Assembly: GCF_902364365.1 (NCBI RefSeq)
Contig: NZ_CABJDN010000003.1
Span: 620,001 to 684,000, forward strand
Source: Bacteroides intestinalis
GTDB taxonomy: Bacteria; Bacteroidota; Bacteroidia; Bacteroidales; Bacteroidaceae
Reading direction: 5' to 3'
DNA length: 64,000 bases
Under the pieces are notes generated by a model. It had not been told where the DNA came from. It saw only the letters and a list, made by a program, of their open reading frames with translations, and did not search any database. Shown one piece after another: positions 37,822 to 46,722 of the stretch (position 1 is the first letter of the stretch; each line of letters opens with the position of its first letter). The position numbers and the translations under genes were made by a program.

Positions 37822-39309
37822 ATGAAACAGTTACTGCTTATCATACTATTCAGCATATTGGTTTTGCCCCTTGCTGCGCAATCCATCGGTGAGACGACAA
37901 ATCGTCCGCCTAAATACGAAGTGCGTGCCGCCTGGATTACCGCTGTCTATGGCCTGGACTGGCCGCGTACCCGTGCCACCACGCCCGAAGGTATCTGGAA
38001 ACAAAAAGCAGAACTCGTCGAAATACTGGACCGACTGAAAGATGCCAACTTCAACACCGTACTCTTCCAGACACGGACACGCGGTGATGTACTCTATCGC
38101 TCAAAAATTGAGCCTTTCAATTCTATACTAACCGGAAAAACAGGTGGCGATCCGGGGTATGACCCGCTGGCTTTTGCCGTAGAGGAATGTCATAAACGCG
38201 GTATGGAATGCCATGCCTGGATGGTAGCCATTCCATTGGGTAACCGCAAACATGTTGCCAATCTGGGTAATACCTCTGTCACTAAACAAAAATCCGCCAT
38301 TTGTGTACCTTACAAGCGGGAATATTTCCTCAATCCCGGAAATCCGCAAACCAAAGAATATCTGATGAGTCTTGTACGTGAGGTTGTGGAAAAATATGAC
38401 GTAGATGGCGTCCATTTCGATTATCTGCGCTATCCGGAGAATGCTCCCCGTTTTCCCGATACTTACGATTTCCGGAAGTACGGTAAAGGACGTGATCTTT
38501 CCCAATGGCGCAGGGATAATATCACAGAAATCGTCCGTCATCTCTATAAAGGTGTAAAAGCTCTGAAACCCTGGGTAAAGGTTAGTACCTGCCCGGTAGG
38601 TAAATACCGTGACACTTCCCGCTATCCTTCTCGCGGCTGGAATGCTTTCCACACCGTCTATCAGGATGCACAAGGTTGGCTGGGCGAAGGGATACAAGAT
38701 CAGATATATCCCATGATTTATTTCCGTGGTAATCATTTCTACCCTTTTGCCCTCGACTGGCAGGAACAAAGTAATGGACGACAGATTATTCCAGGACTGG
38801 GCATTTATTTCCTTGACCCCAGCGAAGGCAACTGGACTTTGGACGAAGTGGAACGCCAAATGTACTTTATCCGCAAACATAAACTGGCAGGTCAGGCTCA
38901 TTATCGTGTAAAATATCTGATGGATAACACTCAGGGATTGTATGATGCATTGGAAGAAGATTTCTATACCGCTCCTGCCTTGCAGCCCGCCATGCCATGG
39001 ATAGACAACGTACCACCTACAACTCCCGGCAATTTAACCGTTACCCAGCAATCCGACGGCTACATACATTTGAGCTGGCTTCCCGCCACGGACAATGATA
39101 AACGCAATGTGCCGACTTATGTCATCTATGGTTCGGATACTTATCCCGTAGATACCTCTAACCCGGAAAATATCATAGCCCAGCGTGTACAGGGAACAGA
39201 ATATACATATGCCCCCATCCGTCTGTGGACAGCAAAGAAATACTTTGCCGTCACAGCTGTAGATCGTTGTGGAAATGAGAGCGAAGCATGCAAACAGGTC
39301 TTACACTAA
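37822..39309 (+). CDS. GHL10 (DUF187) family secreted glycoside hydrolase-like protein
   Basis: 495-residue paralogue of the protein at 28961-30469. Signal peptide to about AAQS21, then YEVRAAWITAVYGLDWP, NTVLFQTRTRGDVLY, GMECHAWMVAIPLG and VDGVHFDYLRYP with conserved acidic residues, and a C-terminal fibronectin-III-like domain from about residue 390. A weak -7-like box (TATCTTCG, 37765-37772) stands upstream. Its stop codon overlaps that of the convergent ATP-grasp gene by three bases. Substrate unknown. Confidence 0.85.
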   Translation: MKQLLLIILFSILVLPLAAQSIGETTNRPPKYEVRAAWITAVYGLDWPRTRATTPEGIWKQKAELVEILDRLKDANFNTVLFQTRTRGDVLYRSKIEPFNSILTGKTGGDPGYDPLAFAVEECHKRGMECHAWMVAIPLGNRKHVANLGNTSVTKQKSAICVPYKREYFLNPGNPQTKEYLMSLVREVVEKYDVDGVHFDYLRYPENAPRFPDTYDFRKYGKGRDLSQWRRDNITEIVRHLYKGVKALKPWVKVSTCPVGKYRDTSRYPSRGWNAFHTVYQDAQGWLGEGIQDQIYPMIYFRGNHFYPFALDWQEQSNGRQIIPGLGIYFLDPSEGNWTLDEVERQMYFIRKHKLAGQAHYRVKYLMDNTQGLYDALEEDFYTAPALQPAMPWIDNVPPTTPGNLTVTQQSDGYIHLSWLPATDNDKRNVPTYVIYGSDTYPVDTSNPENIIAQRVQGTEYTYAPIRLWTAKKYFAVTAVDRCGNESEACKQVLH

Positions 39310-40508
39310 TCATTCGTATCATTCACCCTACTCTTATAACATAGAACATAGGCGCGATACCGGCTCTTCGGTGTAACCGGAACTAACGGAAGATAGCCGG
39401 AAACCAAACGTCCGTTTTCTATTACAGCAGGATACTGCTCCATCGCCTGCTCATGCTCTTCCTGCAGGGCATTGTTCGTTGGATAATAATCAATTTTAAA
39501 ATTACCAACTGTGCCCGGAGCTACAAAATTCTCGCGAAACAGATGTGCCGCCACTCCCATATTCATACGCACGTTAATTTCCACACAAGGATGAATACGG
39601 TAACTCTGCGTTTCCTCATCACGACAAACCATCATGTCTACACCCAGATAACCCGTATAAGACTCTCCGAATACAACAGTTAATAACTCCTGCAACCTTT
39701 CGCGTACCTGGACCAAAGTTACCAATGGTACGTATTCAGTTATCCAGTTTTCCACCCATTCAGGTGTTACCAGCAGATTACCAAGATAGGCTCCTTTTTC
39801 ATTGGTCAGGAAAAGAGAATAACCAGTAAAAAGTACCCTGCCACGTCCATCAGAATAAAATTCAAGAGCAAAATCTTCTACCTTATTATATACAGGTTGC
39901 CCGATTACCCCCTCTTGTTCATCCAAAACATGCTGACACCAACCGGCAATAGAATCGGTAAATGTACCTCTACACCAGTTCAATCCTTTACCACTACTTG
40001 ACCAAGGCGCCTTCAACACTGTACGTTTATACTTCTCTACAAATTCCTGACAAGCAGGGATATCATGCAGATAGTTGGCCAAACCACAACAATTCTCAAT
40101 GCCATGCAAGCCGTCAAGCACTACCATAGCCAACTCTCGAGAAGAAAAGGTACGAAGTCTTTTTAATTCCTCCAGCGTAGGAAGTTTGTGTTTTGCAATT
40201 CCCCCTTTCAACATGCGTTTACGAAAAGCAAGATTCCAGCCCCATGGTATAATCTGAGATTCGGCATAATCAGGCAGTTCAGGTTCGGTAACCAACTGCA
40301 CGGAAAGGGGAAACATACGCTTCATTATTTGCAGATAATCTGCATTATAAGCTGATGGAGCGAGTACGGCACTGCCAGGCTGGGCATACCAGATGGGTAA
40401 TAAAGCAAGGTCCTGAGCCATTCGGCGGGCAGAAGCGGGAGCTATATAATTTTCTTCATTGTTAGCAAGCGCCATGTCTGTGTCTGGGTTGAATACGTAG
40501 AGTTTCAT
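39306..40508 (-). CDS. ATP-grasp-like protein of unknown function
   Basis: 400 residues, cytoplasmic. The central and C-terminal parts look like an ATP-grasp fold: a lysine strand with glycine loop (VLKAPWSSSGKGL, about residues 163-175), GYLGVDMMV and HPCVEINVRMNMG, which would supply the metal-binding Glu and Asn. The N-terminus (YVFNPDTDMALANN) is unlike biotin carboxylase or D-Ala ligase. ATP-grasp enzymes join a carboxylate to an amine or thiol, so an uncharacterised ligase is likely (inference). It has its own promoter, divergent from the AAA ATPase gene. Confidence 0.65.
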   Translation of the reverse strand: MKLYVFNPDTDMALANNEENYIAPASARRMAQDLALLPIWYAQPGSAVLAPSAYNADYLQIMKRMFPLSVQLVTEPELPDYAESQIIPWGWNLAFRKRMLKGGIAKHKLPTLEELKRLRTFSSRELAMVVLDGLHGIENCCGLANYLHDIPACQEFVEKYKRTVLKAPWSSSGKGLNWCRGTFTDSIAGWCQHVLDEQEGVIGQPVYNKVEDFALEFYSDGRGRVLFTGYSLFLTNEKGAYLGNLLVTPEWVENWITEYVPLVTLVQVRERLQELLTVVFGESYTGYLGVDMMVCRDEETQSYRIHPCVEINVRMNMGVAAHLFRENFVAPGTVGNFKIDYYPTNNALQEEHEQAMEQYPAVIENGRLVSGYLPLVPVTPKSRYRAYVLCYKSRVNDTND

Positions 40509-40538
40509 ACAATTACAGTTCTTTATTATTTAAAGCCG

Positions 40539-40570
40539 CAAAATTACAGAGAAAAACAAGGCAAAGCAAA
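40539..40570 (-). promoter_or_regulatory. promoter of the ATP-grasp gene
   Basis: Minus strand: -33 TTTG (40570-40567), 20-bp spacer, -7 TAATTTTG (40546-40539). The ATG at 40508 follows about 24 nt after the expected start. Confidence 0.6.
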
Positions 40571-40613
40571 TATATAAACTTCACTAACAAAAAAGATATT
40601 TTGCCATCTCTAC

Positions 40614-40644
40614 TTTGCAATTCTACAAAAAAGCCGTATATTTG
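40614..40644 (+). promoter_or_regulatory. promoter of the AAA ATPase gene
   Basis: -33 TTTG (40614-40617), 19-bp spacer, -7 TATATTTG (40637-40644): the textbook Bacteroidetes arrangement. ATG at 40671. Confidence 0.75.
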
Positions 40645-40670
40645 TCGCCCGATAAACCGAATTTAACAGC

Positions 40671-41849
40671 ATGGAAGCATTCTACCGCACACACGCCTAT
40701 CTTGTTGAGCATACCAATGCCCCTGTTCGCCGTGACCTCATGGATGAGATCAACTGGAACGACCGCCTTATCGGTATTAAAGGAACGCGTGGTGTAGGCA
40801 AAACCACGTTTCTGTTACAATACGCTAAAGAGAAATTCGGCACTGACCGTTCTTGTCTCTTTATCAATATGAACAACTTCTACTTTTCTTATTTCAGCAT
40901 CGTTGACTTCGCTTATGAATTCCAACGCCGCGGTGGAAAAGTATTATTGATAGACCAGGTGTTTAAACACCCTGACTGGAGCAGAGAACTGAGAATGTGC
41001 TACGACCGTTTCCCGAACCTCAAAATTGTATTCACCGGTTCGTCCGTGATGCGACTGAAAGAGGAAAATCTGGAACTGCGTGATATAGTGAAGAGTTATA
41101 ACCTGCGTGGCTTCTCTTTCCGTGAGTATCTGAACCTGCAAACAGGCATGAAGTTCCGTGCTTATACACTGGAAGAGATTTTGAGCAACCACGAACAGAT
41201 TGCCAAAGGTATCCTTTCGAAAGTGCGCCCGTTAGATTACCTGCAGGATTATCTGCACCACGGCTTCTATCCGTTCTTTCTGGAAAAACGCAATTTCTCG
41301 GAAAATCTGCTGAAGACCATGAATATGATGGTGGAAGTGGATATTCTTCTCATTAAACAGATTGAACTGAAATATCTTTCAAAAATCAAGAAATTGCTCT
41401 ATATGCTGGCAGTAGACGGTCCGAAAGCCCCGAACGTAAGCCAGCTGGCAAACGATATACAGACATCCCGTGCTACGGTGATGAACTACATCAAATATCT
41501 GGCAGATGCACGTCTTATCAATATGGTATATCCGAAGGGAGAAGAATTCCCTAAGAAACCATCAAAGATTATGATGCACAACTCCAACCTGATGTACTCC
41601 ATCTATCCCGTGAAAGTGGAAGAACTGGATGTACTGGATACTTTCTTCGCAAATTCCTTGTGGAAAGATCACAAGGTGAACAAAGGCGACAAGAATATGT
41701 CGTTCTTGGTGGACGATGTGATGCCTTTCAAGATTTGTCCGGAAGGAATGAAGATTAAGAACAATCCCGGCGTCACCTACGCCCTGCACAAAGCAGAAAT
41801 AGGAAGAGGGAATCAGATTCCACTCTGGATGTTCGGCTTTTTATATTGA
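40671..41849 (+). CDS. AAA-family ATPase (DUF4143-like) with Gln in Walker B
   Basis: 392 residues. Walker A is GTRGVGKTT (38-46). Walker B reads VLLIDQVFKHPDW, so the usual Asp-Glu is Asp95-Gln96; the Glu that activates water is replaced. A sensor-like FTGSSVMRL follows, and a winged-helix-like region (QTSRATVMNYIKYLADARLI) is near residue 265. The C-terminal domain is degenerate compared with the nuclease-like DUF4143 tail. Such ATPases are common in Bacteroides and mostly uncharacterised. It precedes the nifJ gene by 33 bp and may share its transcript. The substitution predicts slow or absent hydrolysis (inference). Confidence 0.85.
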   Translation: MEAFYRTHAYLVEHTNAPVRRDLMDEINWNDRLIGIKGTRGVGKTTFLLQYAKEKFGTDRSCLFINMNNFYFSYFSIVDFAYEFQRRGGKVLLIDQVFKHPDWSRELRMCYDRFPNLKIVFTGSSVMRLKEENLELRDIVKSYNLRGFSFREYLNLQTGMKFRAYTLEEILSNHEQIAKGILSKVRPLDYLQDYLHHGFYPFFLEKRNFSENLLKTMNMMVEVDILLIKQIELKYLSKIKKLLYMLAVDGPKAPNVSQLANDIQTSRATVMNYIKYLADARLINMVYPKGEEFPKKPSKIMMHNSNLMYSIYPVKVEELDVLDTFFANSLWKDHKVNKGDKNMSFLVDDVMPFKICPEGMKIKNNPGVTYALHKAEIGRGNQIPLWMFGFLY

Positions 41850-41882
41850 GATTTATTCACTTAATAATAATTCAATTTAGTT

Positions 41883-44800
41883 ATGACTAAACAGAAGAAA
41901 TTCATTACTTGTGATGGTAACCAAGCTGCTGCGCATATCTCGTATATGTTCTCTGAAGTAGCTGCTATCTATCCCATCACTCCCTCTTCTACGATGGCTG
42001 AGTACGTAGACGAATGGGCTGCCGCAGGACGCAAAAACATCTTCGGCGAAACAGTATTGGTACAGGAAATGCAATCAGAAGCCGGTGCTGCCGGAGCCGT
42101 TCACGGTTCATTGCAAGCCGGTGCGTTGACTTCAACGTACACTGCATCTCAAGGTCTGTTGCTGATGATCCCGAATATGTACAAGATTGCCGGTGAATTC
42201 CTGCCTTGCGTATTCCACGTATCAGCTCGTACACTGGCTTCTCACGCTCTGTGTATCTTCGGTGACCACCAAGACGTTATGTCAACCCGTATGACCGGTT
42301 TTGCTATGCTGGCCGAAGGTTCTGTACAGGAAGTTATGGACCTCTCCGGTGTTGCTCACTTGTCAACTATCAAAGCTCGTGTACCGTTTGTTAATTTCTT
42401 CGACGGCTTCCGTACTTCTCATGAAATCCAGAAGATCGAGATGTTGGAAAACGACGATCTCGCTCCGCTGATTGACCAGAAAGCTCTGGCTGAATTCCGT
42501 GCCCGCGCATTGAATCCGATGAATCCGGTTGCCCGTGGTATGGCTGAAAATCCCGACCACTTCTTCCAACACCGTGAATCATGCAACAACTACTACGAAG
42601 CAGTTCCTGCTATTGTAGAAGAATACATGAATGAAATTTCTAAAATCACAGGACGTAAATACGGCTTGTTCGATTACTATGGTGCTGAAGACGCAGAACG
42701 CGTTATCATCGCCATGGGTTCTGTAACCGAAGCTGCCCGCGAAGCTATCGACTACTTGATGGCTAATGGCGAAAAGGTAGGTATGGTTGCTGTACACTTG
42801 TATCGTCCGTTCTCTGCTAAGCACTTCCTGGCTGCTGTGCCTAAGACTGCTAAGACTATTGCAGTTCTTGACCGTACGAAGGAACCGGGTGCTAACGGCG
42901 AACCGTTGTACCTCGATGTAAAAGACTGCTATTATGGTGCAGCTAATGCTCCGGTAATCGTAGGCGGTCGTTACGGTTTGGGTTCTAAGGACACTACTCC
43001 TGCTCAGATCATTGCCGTATTCAAGAATCTGGCTATGCCGATGCCGAAGAACCACTTCACTATCGGTATCGTAGACGATGTTACTTTCACTTCACTTCCT
43101 CAGGAAGAAGAAATCGCATTGGGCGGTGCAGGTATGTTCGAAGCTAAATTCTACGGACTGGGTGCTGACGGTACAGTAGGTGCCAACAAGAACTCTGTAA
43201 AAATCATCGGTGACAACACCGACAAGCATTGCCAGGCTTACTTCTCTTATGACTCTAAGAAGTCAGGTGGTTTCACTTGTTCTCACTTGCGTTTCGGTGA
43301 TACTCCGATCCGTTCTACATATTTGGTAAACACTCCGAACTTTGTGGCTTGCCACGTTCAGGCCTACCTGCACATGTATGATGTAACCCGTGGTTTGCGC
43401 AAGAACGGTACATTCCTGCTGAATACAATCTGGGAAGGCGAAGAATTGGCAAAGAACCTGCCTACCCGCGTGAAGAAGTACTTCGCAAAGAACAATATCT
43501 CTGTATACTATATCAATGCAACTCAGATTGCACAGGAAATCGGTTTGGGTAACCGTACCAATACAATCCTGCAATCTGCATTCTTCCGTATCACAGGTGT
43601 AATTCCTGTTGACCTGGCTGTAGAACAGATGAAGAAATTCATCCAGAAGTCTTACGGTAAGAAGGGTGAAGATATCGTAAACAAGAACTACGCTGCCGTT
43701 GACCGTGGTGGTGAATACAAGCAATTGACCGTTGATCCTGCCTGGGTTAATCTGGCTGATGACGCCAAGACTGAAAACAACGATCCTGCATTCATCAACG
43801 AAGTAGTTCGTCCGATCAATGCACAGGATGGTGACTTGTTGCCAGTATCTGCATTCAAGGGTATCGAAGACGGTACTTGGTATCAAGGTACAGCTAAATA
43901 CGAAAAACGTGGTGTAGCTGCTTTCGTACCCGAATGGAATGCTGAAAACTGTATACAGTGTAACAAGTGTGCTTATGTTTGTCCTCACGCTTCTATCCGT
44001 CCGTTCGTTCTGGATGCTGAAGAGCAGAAGGGTGCAAACTTCGAGATGCTGAAAGCTGTAGGTAAAGTATTCGACGGTATGACATTCCGTATCCAAGTTG
44101 ACGTTCTCGACTGTCTGGGTTGCGGTAACTGTGCCGACATCTGTCCGGGTAACCCGAAGAAGGGTGGCAAAGCTTTGACTATGAAACATCTGGAAAGCCA
44201 GTTGAACCAAGTTCCTAACTGGGATTACTGCGCTGAAAAGGTAGCAAGCAAACAACATCTGGTTGACGTTAAAGCTAACGTAAAGAACTCTCAGTTCGCT
44301 ACTCCGTTGTTTGAATTCTCAGGCGCTTGCTCTGGTTGTGGTGAAACTCCGTATGTGAAGTTGATCACTCAGTTGTTTGGTGACCGCGAAATGGTAGCTA
44401 ATGCAACAGGATGTTCTTCTATCTACTCCGGTTCAGTACCTTCTACTCCTTATACTAAGAATGAAAAGGGTCAAGGTCCTGCTTGGGCAAACTCTTTGTT
44501 CGAAGACTTCTGCGAATTCGGTTTGGGTATGGAACTCGCTAATGAAAAGATGCGTGACCGTATCGTGAAACTGTTCAACCAGATTCTGGAAGGTGACAAT
44601 GCTCCTGCTGAAGCTAAGGAAGTATTGAAAGCATGGATTGAAAACATGTACGATGCAGACAAGACTAAAGAACTTGCACCTCAGATCGAGGCTATCATCG
44701 AGCAAGGCATCGCTGCAGGCTGCCCGGTAAGCAAGGAACTGAAAGGCTTGACTCAATATTTAGTAAAACGCAGCCAGTGGATCATCGGTGGTGACGGTGC

Positions 44801-45440
44801 TTCTTACGATATCGGTTACGGTGGTCTCGACCATGTAATCGCCAGCGGTAAGGACGTTAACATCCTGGTTCTGGATACTGAGGTTTACTCTAACACAGGT
44901 GGTCAGTCTTCTAAGGCTACTCCGGTGGGCGCTATCGCTAAGTTTGCTGCTGCCGGTAAGCGTGTACGCAAGAAAGACCTCGGTCTGATGGCTACTACTT
45001 ACGGTTACGTTTACGTAGCTCAGATTGCTATGGGTGCTGACCAGGCTCAGACTCTGAAAGCAATCCGCGAAGCTGAAGCTTATCCCGGACCGTCACTCAT
45101 CATCGCTTACGCTCCGTGTATCAACCACGGTCTGAAGCTGGGTATGGGTAAGAGCCAAGCTGAGGAAGAAAAGGCTGTTAAGTGCGGTTACTGGCACTTG
45201 TGGCGTTACAATCCGGCTTTGGAAGCTGAAGGAAAGAACCCGTTCCAGTTGGATAGCAAAGAACCCGATTGGGCTGGATTCCAGGACTTCTTGAAGAGTG
45301 AGGTTCGTTACTCTTCTGTAATGAAACAATATCCTTCAGAAGCTGCCGAACTGTTCCAGGCTGCCGAAGACAATGCAAAATGGCGTTACAACAGCTACAA
45401 GCGTCTGTCTAAAGGAAACTGGGGTGCTGATGCCGAATAA
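41883..45440 (+). CDS. nifJ: pyruvate:ferredoxin (flavodoxin) oxidoreductase
   Basis: Oxidises pyruvate to acetyl-CoA and CO2, passing electrons to ferredoxin; central to anaerobic energy metabolism. 1185 residues in one chain. Order: pyruvate-binding domain with YPITPSSTMAEYVDEWAA, a transketolase-like domain II, gamma domain, a two-cluster ferredoxin domain (CIQCNKCAYVCPH and CLGCGNCADICPG), and the TPP domain with CSGCGETPY, GDGASYDIGYGGLDH and NTEVYSNTGGQ-like TPP/metal motif (here DTEVYSNTGGQ). Codon bias is strong, as for a very abundant enzyme. A terminator hairpin follows. Confidence 0.98.
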   Translation: MTKQKKFITCDGNQAAAHISYMFSEVAAIYPITPSSTMAEYVDEWAAAGRKNIFGETVLVQEMQSEAGAAGAVHGSLQAGALTSTYTASQGLLLMIPNMYKIAGEFLPCVFHVSARTLASHALCIFGDHQDVMSTRMTGFAMLAEGSVQEVMDLSGVAHLSTIKARVPFVNFFDGFRTSHEIQKIEMLENDDLAPLIDQKALAEFRARALNPMNPVARGMAENPDHFFQHRESCNNYYEAVPAIVEEYMNEISKITGRKYGLFDYYGAEDAERVIIAMGSVTEAAREAIDYLMANGEKVGMVAVHLYRPFSAKHFLAAVPKTAKTIAVLDRTKEPGANGEPLYLDVKDCYYGAANAPVIVGGRYGLGSKDTTPAQIIAVFKNLAMPMPKNHFTIGIVDDVTFTSLPQEEEIALGGAGMFEAKFYGLGADGTVGANKNSVKIIGDNTDKHCQAYFSYDSKKSGGFTCSHLRFGDTPIRSTYLVNTPNFVACHVQAYLHMYDVTRGLRKNGTFLLNTIWEGEELAKNLPTRVKKYFAKNNISVYYINATQIAQEIGLGNRTNTILQSAFFRITGVIPVDLAVEQMKKFIQKSYGKKGEDIVNKNYAAVDRGGEYKQLTVDPAWVNLADDAKTENNDPAFINEVVRPINAQDGDLLPVSAFKGIEDGTWYQGTAKYEKRGVAAFVPEWNAENCIQCNKCAYVCPHASIRPFVLDAEEQKGANFEMLKAVGKVFDGMTFRIQVDVLDCLGCGNCADICPGNPKKGGKALTMKHLESQLNQVPNWDYCAEKVASKQHLVDVKANVKNSQFATPLFEFSGACSGCGETPYVKLITQLFGDREMVANATGCSSIYSGSVPSTPYTKNEKGQGPAWANSLFEDFCEFGLGMELANEKMRDRIVKLFNQILEGDNAPAEAKEVLKAWIENMYDADKTKELAPQIEAIIEQGIAAGCPVSKELKGLTQYLVKRSQWIIGGDGASYDIGYGGLDHVIASGKDVNILVLDTEVYSNTGGQSSKATPVGAIAKFAAAGKRVRKKDLGLMATTYGYVYVAQIAMGADQAQTLKAIREAEAYPGPSLIIAYAPCINHGLKLGMGKSQAEEEKAVKCGYWHLWRYNPALEAEGKNPFQLDSKEPDWAGFQDFLKSEVRYSSVMKQYPSEAAELFQAAEDNAKWRYNSYKRLSKGNWGADAE

Positions 45441-45481
45441 TTTCGATTATTGAAATAGAACATAATAAACTCTGAAAAATG

Positions 45482-45511
45482 AAGGCTGCACCGTGAACCG
45501 GATGTAGCCTT
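45482..45511 (+). terminator. terminator after nifJ
   Basis: Imperfect stem AAGGCT...CCG (45482-45493) with CGG...AGCCTT (45499-45511), followed by a T-rich run (TTATTTGTTTTT). Confidence 0.65.
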
Positions 45512-45544
45512 TATTTGTTTTTAAATTAATAAACAACGAACATT

Positions 45545-45733
45545 ATGATTGGATTTATTATTTGGATTATTGGCTTGATACTTGCAATCAAAGCCGTATT
45601 GGAAATTATGAAATGGAAAGTAGATGGAGTGAAAAAACTATTAGTCGCCATCCTTGTTTTGCTCACCAGCTGGATCGGACTGATCTTTTATTATTTCTGG
45701 GGAAGAGATAATCTGCCACAGATGTTGAAATAG
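45545..45733 (+). CDS. small two-helix membrane protein, PLDc_N-like
   Basis: 62 residues with two hydrophobic segments (IGFIIWIIGLILAI and LLVAILVLLTSWIGLIFYYFWG) and a short polar end. The LLTSWIGLIFYYFWGRD segment is like the N-terminal membrane hairpin of phospholipase-D-type proteins (PLDc_N), which also occurs alone. Function unknown. It lies between the nifJ terminator and a bidirectional terminator, so it is a single-gene unit. Confidence 0.7.
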   Translation: MIGFIIWIIGLILAIKAVLEIMKWKVDGVKKLLVAILVLLTSWIGLIFYYFWGRDNLPQMLK

Positions 45734-45751
45734 ACAGGTCTATCTGTATAT

Positions 45752-45789
45752 AAAAGAAAATGCCGTATTAAATTACGGCATTTTCTTTT
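45752..45789. terminator. bidirectional terminator overlapping the PfkB kinase 3' end
   Basis: A perfect 16-bp stem (45752-45767 with 45774-45789, core ATGCCGTA) with loop TTAAAT and A/T-runs both sides. The stop codon of the minus-strand kinase (45768-45770) is in the loop and its last codons are in the stem. Confidence 0.85.
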
Positions 45790-46655
45790 TTTATTAAGCT
45801 ATGAACTTCTTCTTCCGTTCCACCGAACGGACCATAACTCTGCAACTTTACAGAACACATGGCAGCGGCAAAGCAACCGGCTTCCTGATAGGATGCTCCT
45901 CTTTTACGCATATATAGATAGCCTGCCATATATGTATCTCCACAGCCTGTGGCATCAGCTACATTTTCTACCGGATAGGCAGGTATTTCATAGAATCGCT
46001 TATCAACATAGATGAGTGAACCTTTATCTCCCAAGGTAAGCAAGACTTCCTTCACTCCCCATTCTGCCAATTTCACAGCAGCATCATAAGGATCCGTGCA
46101 CTGCGTAAGTACCTCCATTTCATGCTCATTCGCTTTCAGAATATGGATATACTTCAAGGCTTCTTCTTTTTCAAGCCAGTCCACTGCCAATACTTCTTCA
46201 TTCTGTACTTCACGCAAATAACCCTGTACATCAAGAGACAATAGCCCTTTCCCGGCAAGATGTTTAATGACGTCTAATGAAAAATCATCCGCCAATAAAC
46301 TGCCCAGATGATAGATCCCAGAATTTACCTCCTGCAAACCTTCAATTGTGAAAGGATCAGCCTTAGCTGTGACCCGCTGCTTTCTTTCATTAGTGTCTTC
46401 CCCATAAATATTCTCAAAGCAAATGGAATGAGTGCTGGGAAGTACTTTCACTTCAATGCCGTCTCTTCTCAAATCATTCACCATCGGCATCTCGCTATCA
46501 GCCAAAGCAGTAACAAGTTGGAATCCTTCAGTATTCAGGTGTTTAATGGCATGCGCAAAATAGAAAGAGGTTCCTCCAGGCATGTGCACTGTTTTCTGCG
46601 GAGTAACTACTTTATCCAAAGTAATATATCCAATGCAACAAAGATCGTATTTCAT
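45768..46655 (-). CDS. PfkB-family carbohydrate/nucleoside kinase
   Basis: Sugar or nucleoside kinase, 295 residues from 46655 (MKYDLCCIGYITLDKV). The N-terminal substrate motif is MPGGTSFYFAHA and the C-terminal signature DATGCGDTYMAG has the catalytic base Asp240. The upstream in-frame ATG at 46685 lies inside the predicted -7 box, so it cannot be used. The substrate is not evident: it lacks the typical fructokinase and ribokinase lid residues I would look for. Adjacent to the fructose HTCS gene, but separate promoter and terminator. Confidence 0.85.
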   Translation of the reverse strand: MKYDLCCIGYITLDKVVTPQKTVHMPGGTSFYFAHAIKHLNTEGFQLVTALADSEMPMVNDLRRDGIEVKVLPSTHSICFENIYGEDTNERKQRVTAKADPFTIEGLQEVNSGIYHLGSLLADDFSLDVIKHLAGKGLLSLDVQGYLREVQNEEVLAVDWLEKEEALKYIHILKANEHEMEVLTQCTDPYDAAVKLAEWGVKEVLLTLGDKGSLIYVDKRFYEIPAYPVENVADATGCGDTYMAGYLYMRKRGASYQEAGCFAAAMCSVKLQSYGPFGGTEEEVHSLIKKENAVI

Positions 46656-46682
46656 AAAATATTCAATTCCTTTTTGATATTG

Positions 46683-46690
46683 CAAAAGTA
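46683..46690 (-). promoter_or_regulatory. -7 box of the PfkB kinase gene
   Basis: Minus strand TACTTTTG; it overlaps the ATG at 46685 and supports the start at 46655. Confidence 0.55.
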
Positions 46691-46722
46691 GGCAATTATT
46701 ATCACTTCCTACCCTTGTTATG

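Noticed and set aside
43263..44258. 331-codon minus-strand frame
   Set aside because: Antisense shadow of nifJ, whose iron-sulfur motifs are clear on the other strand.
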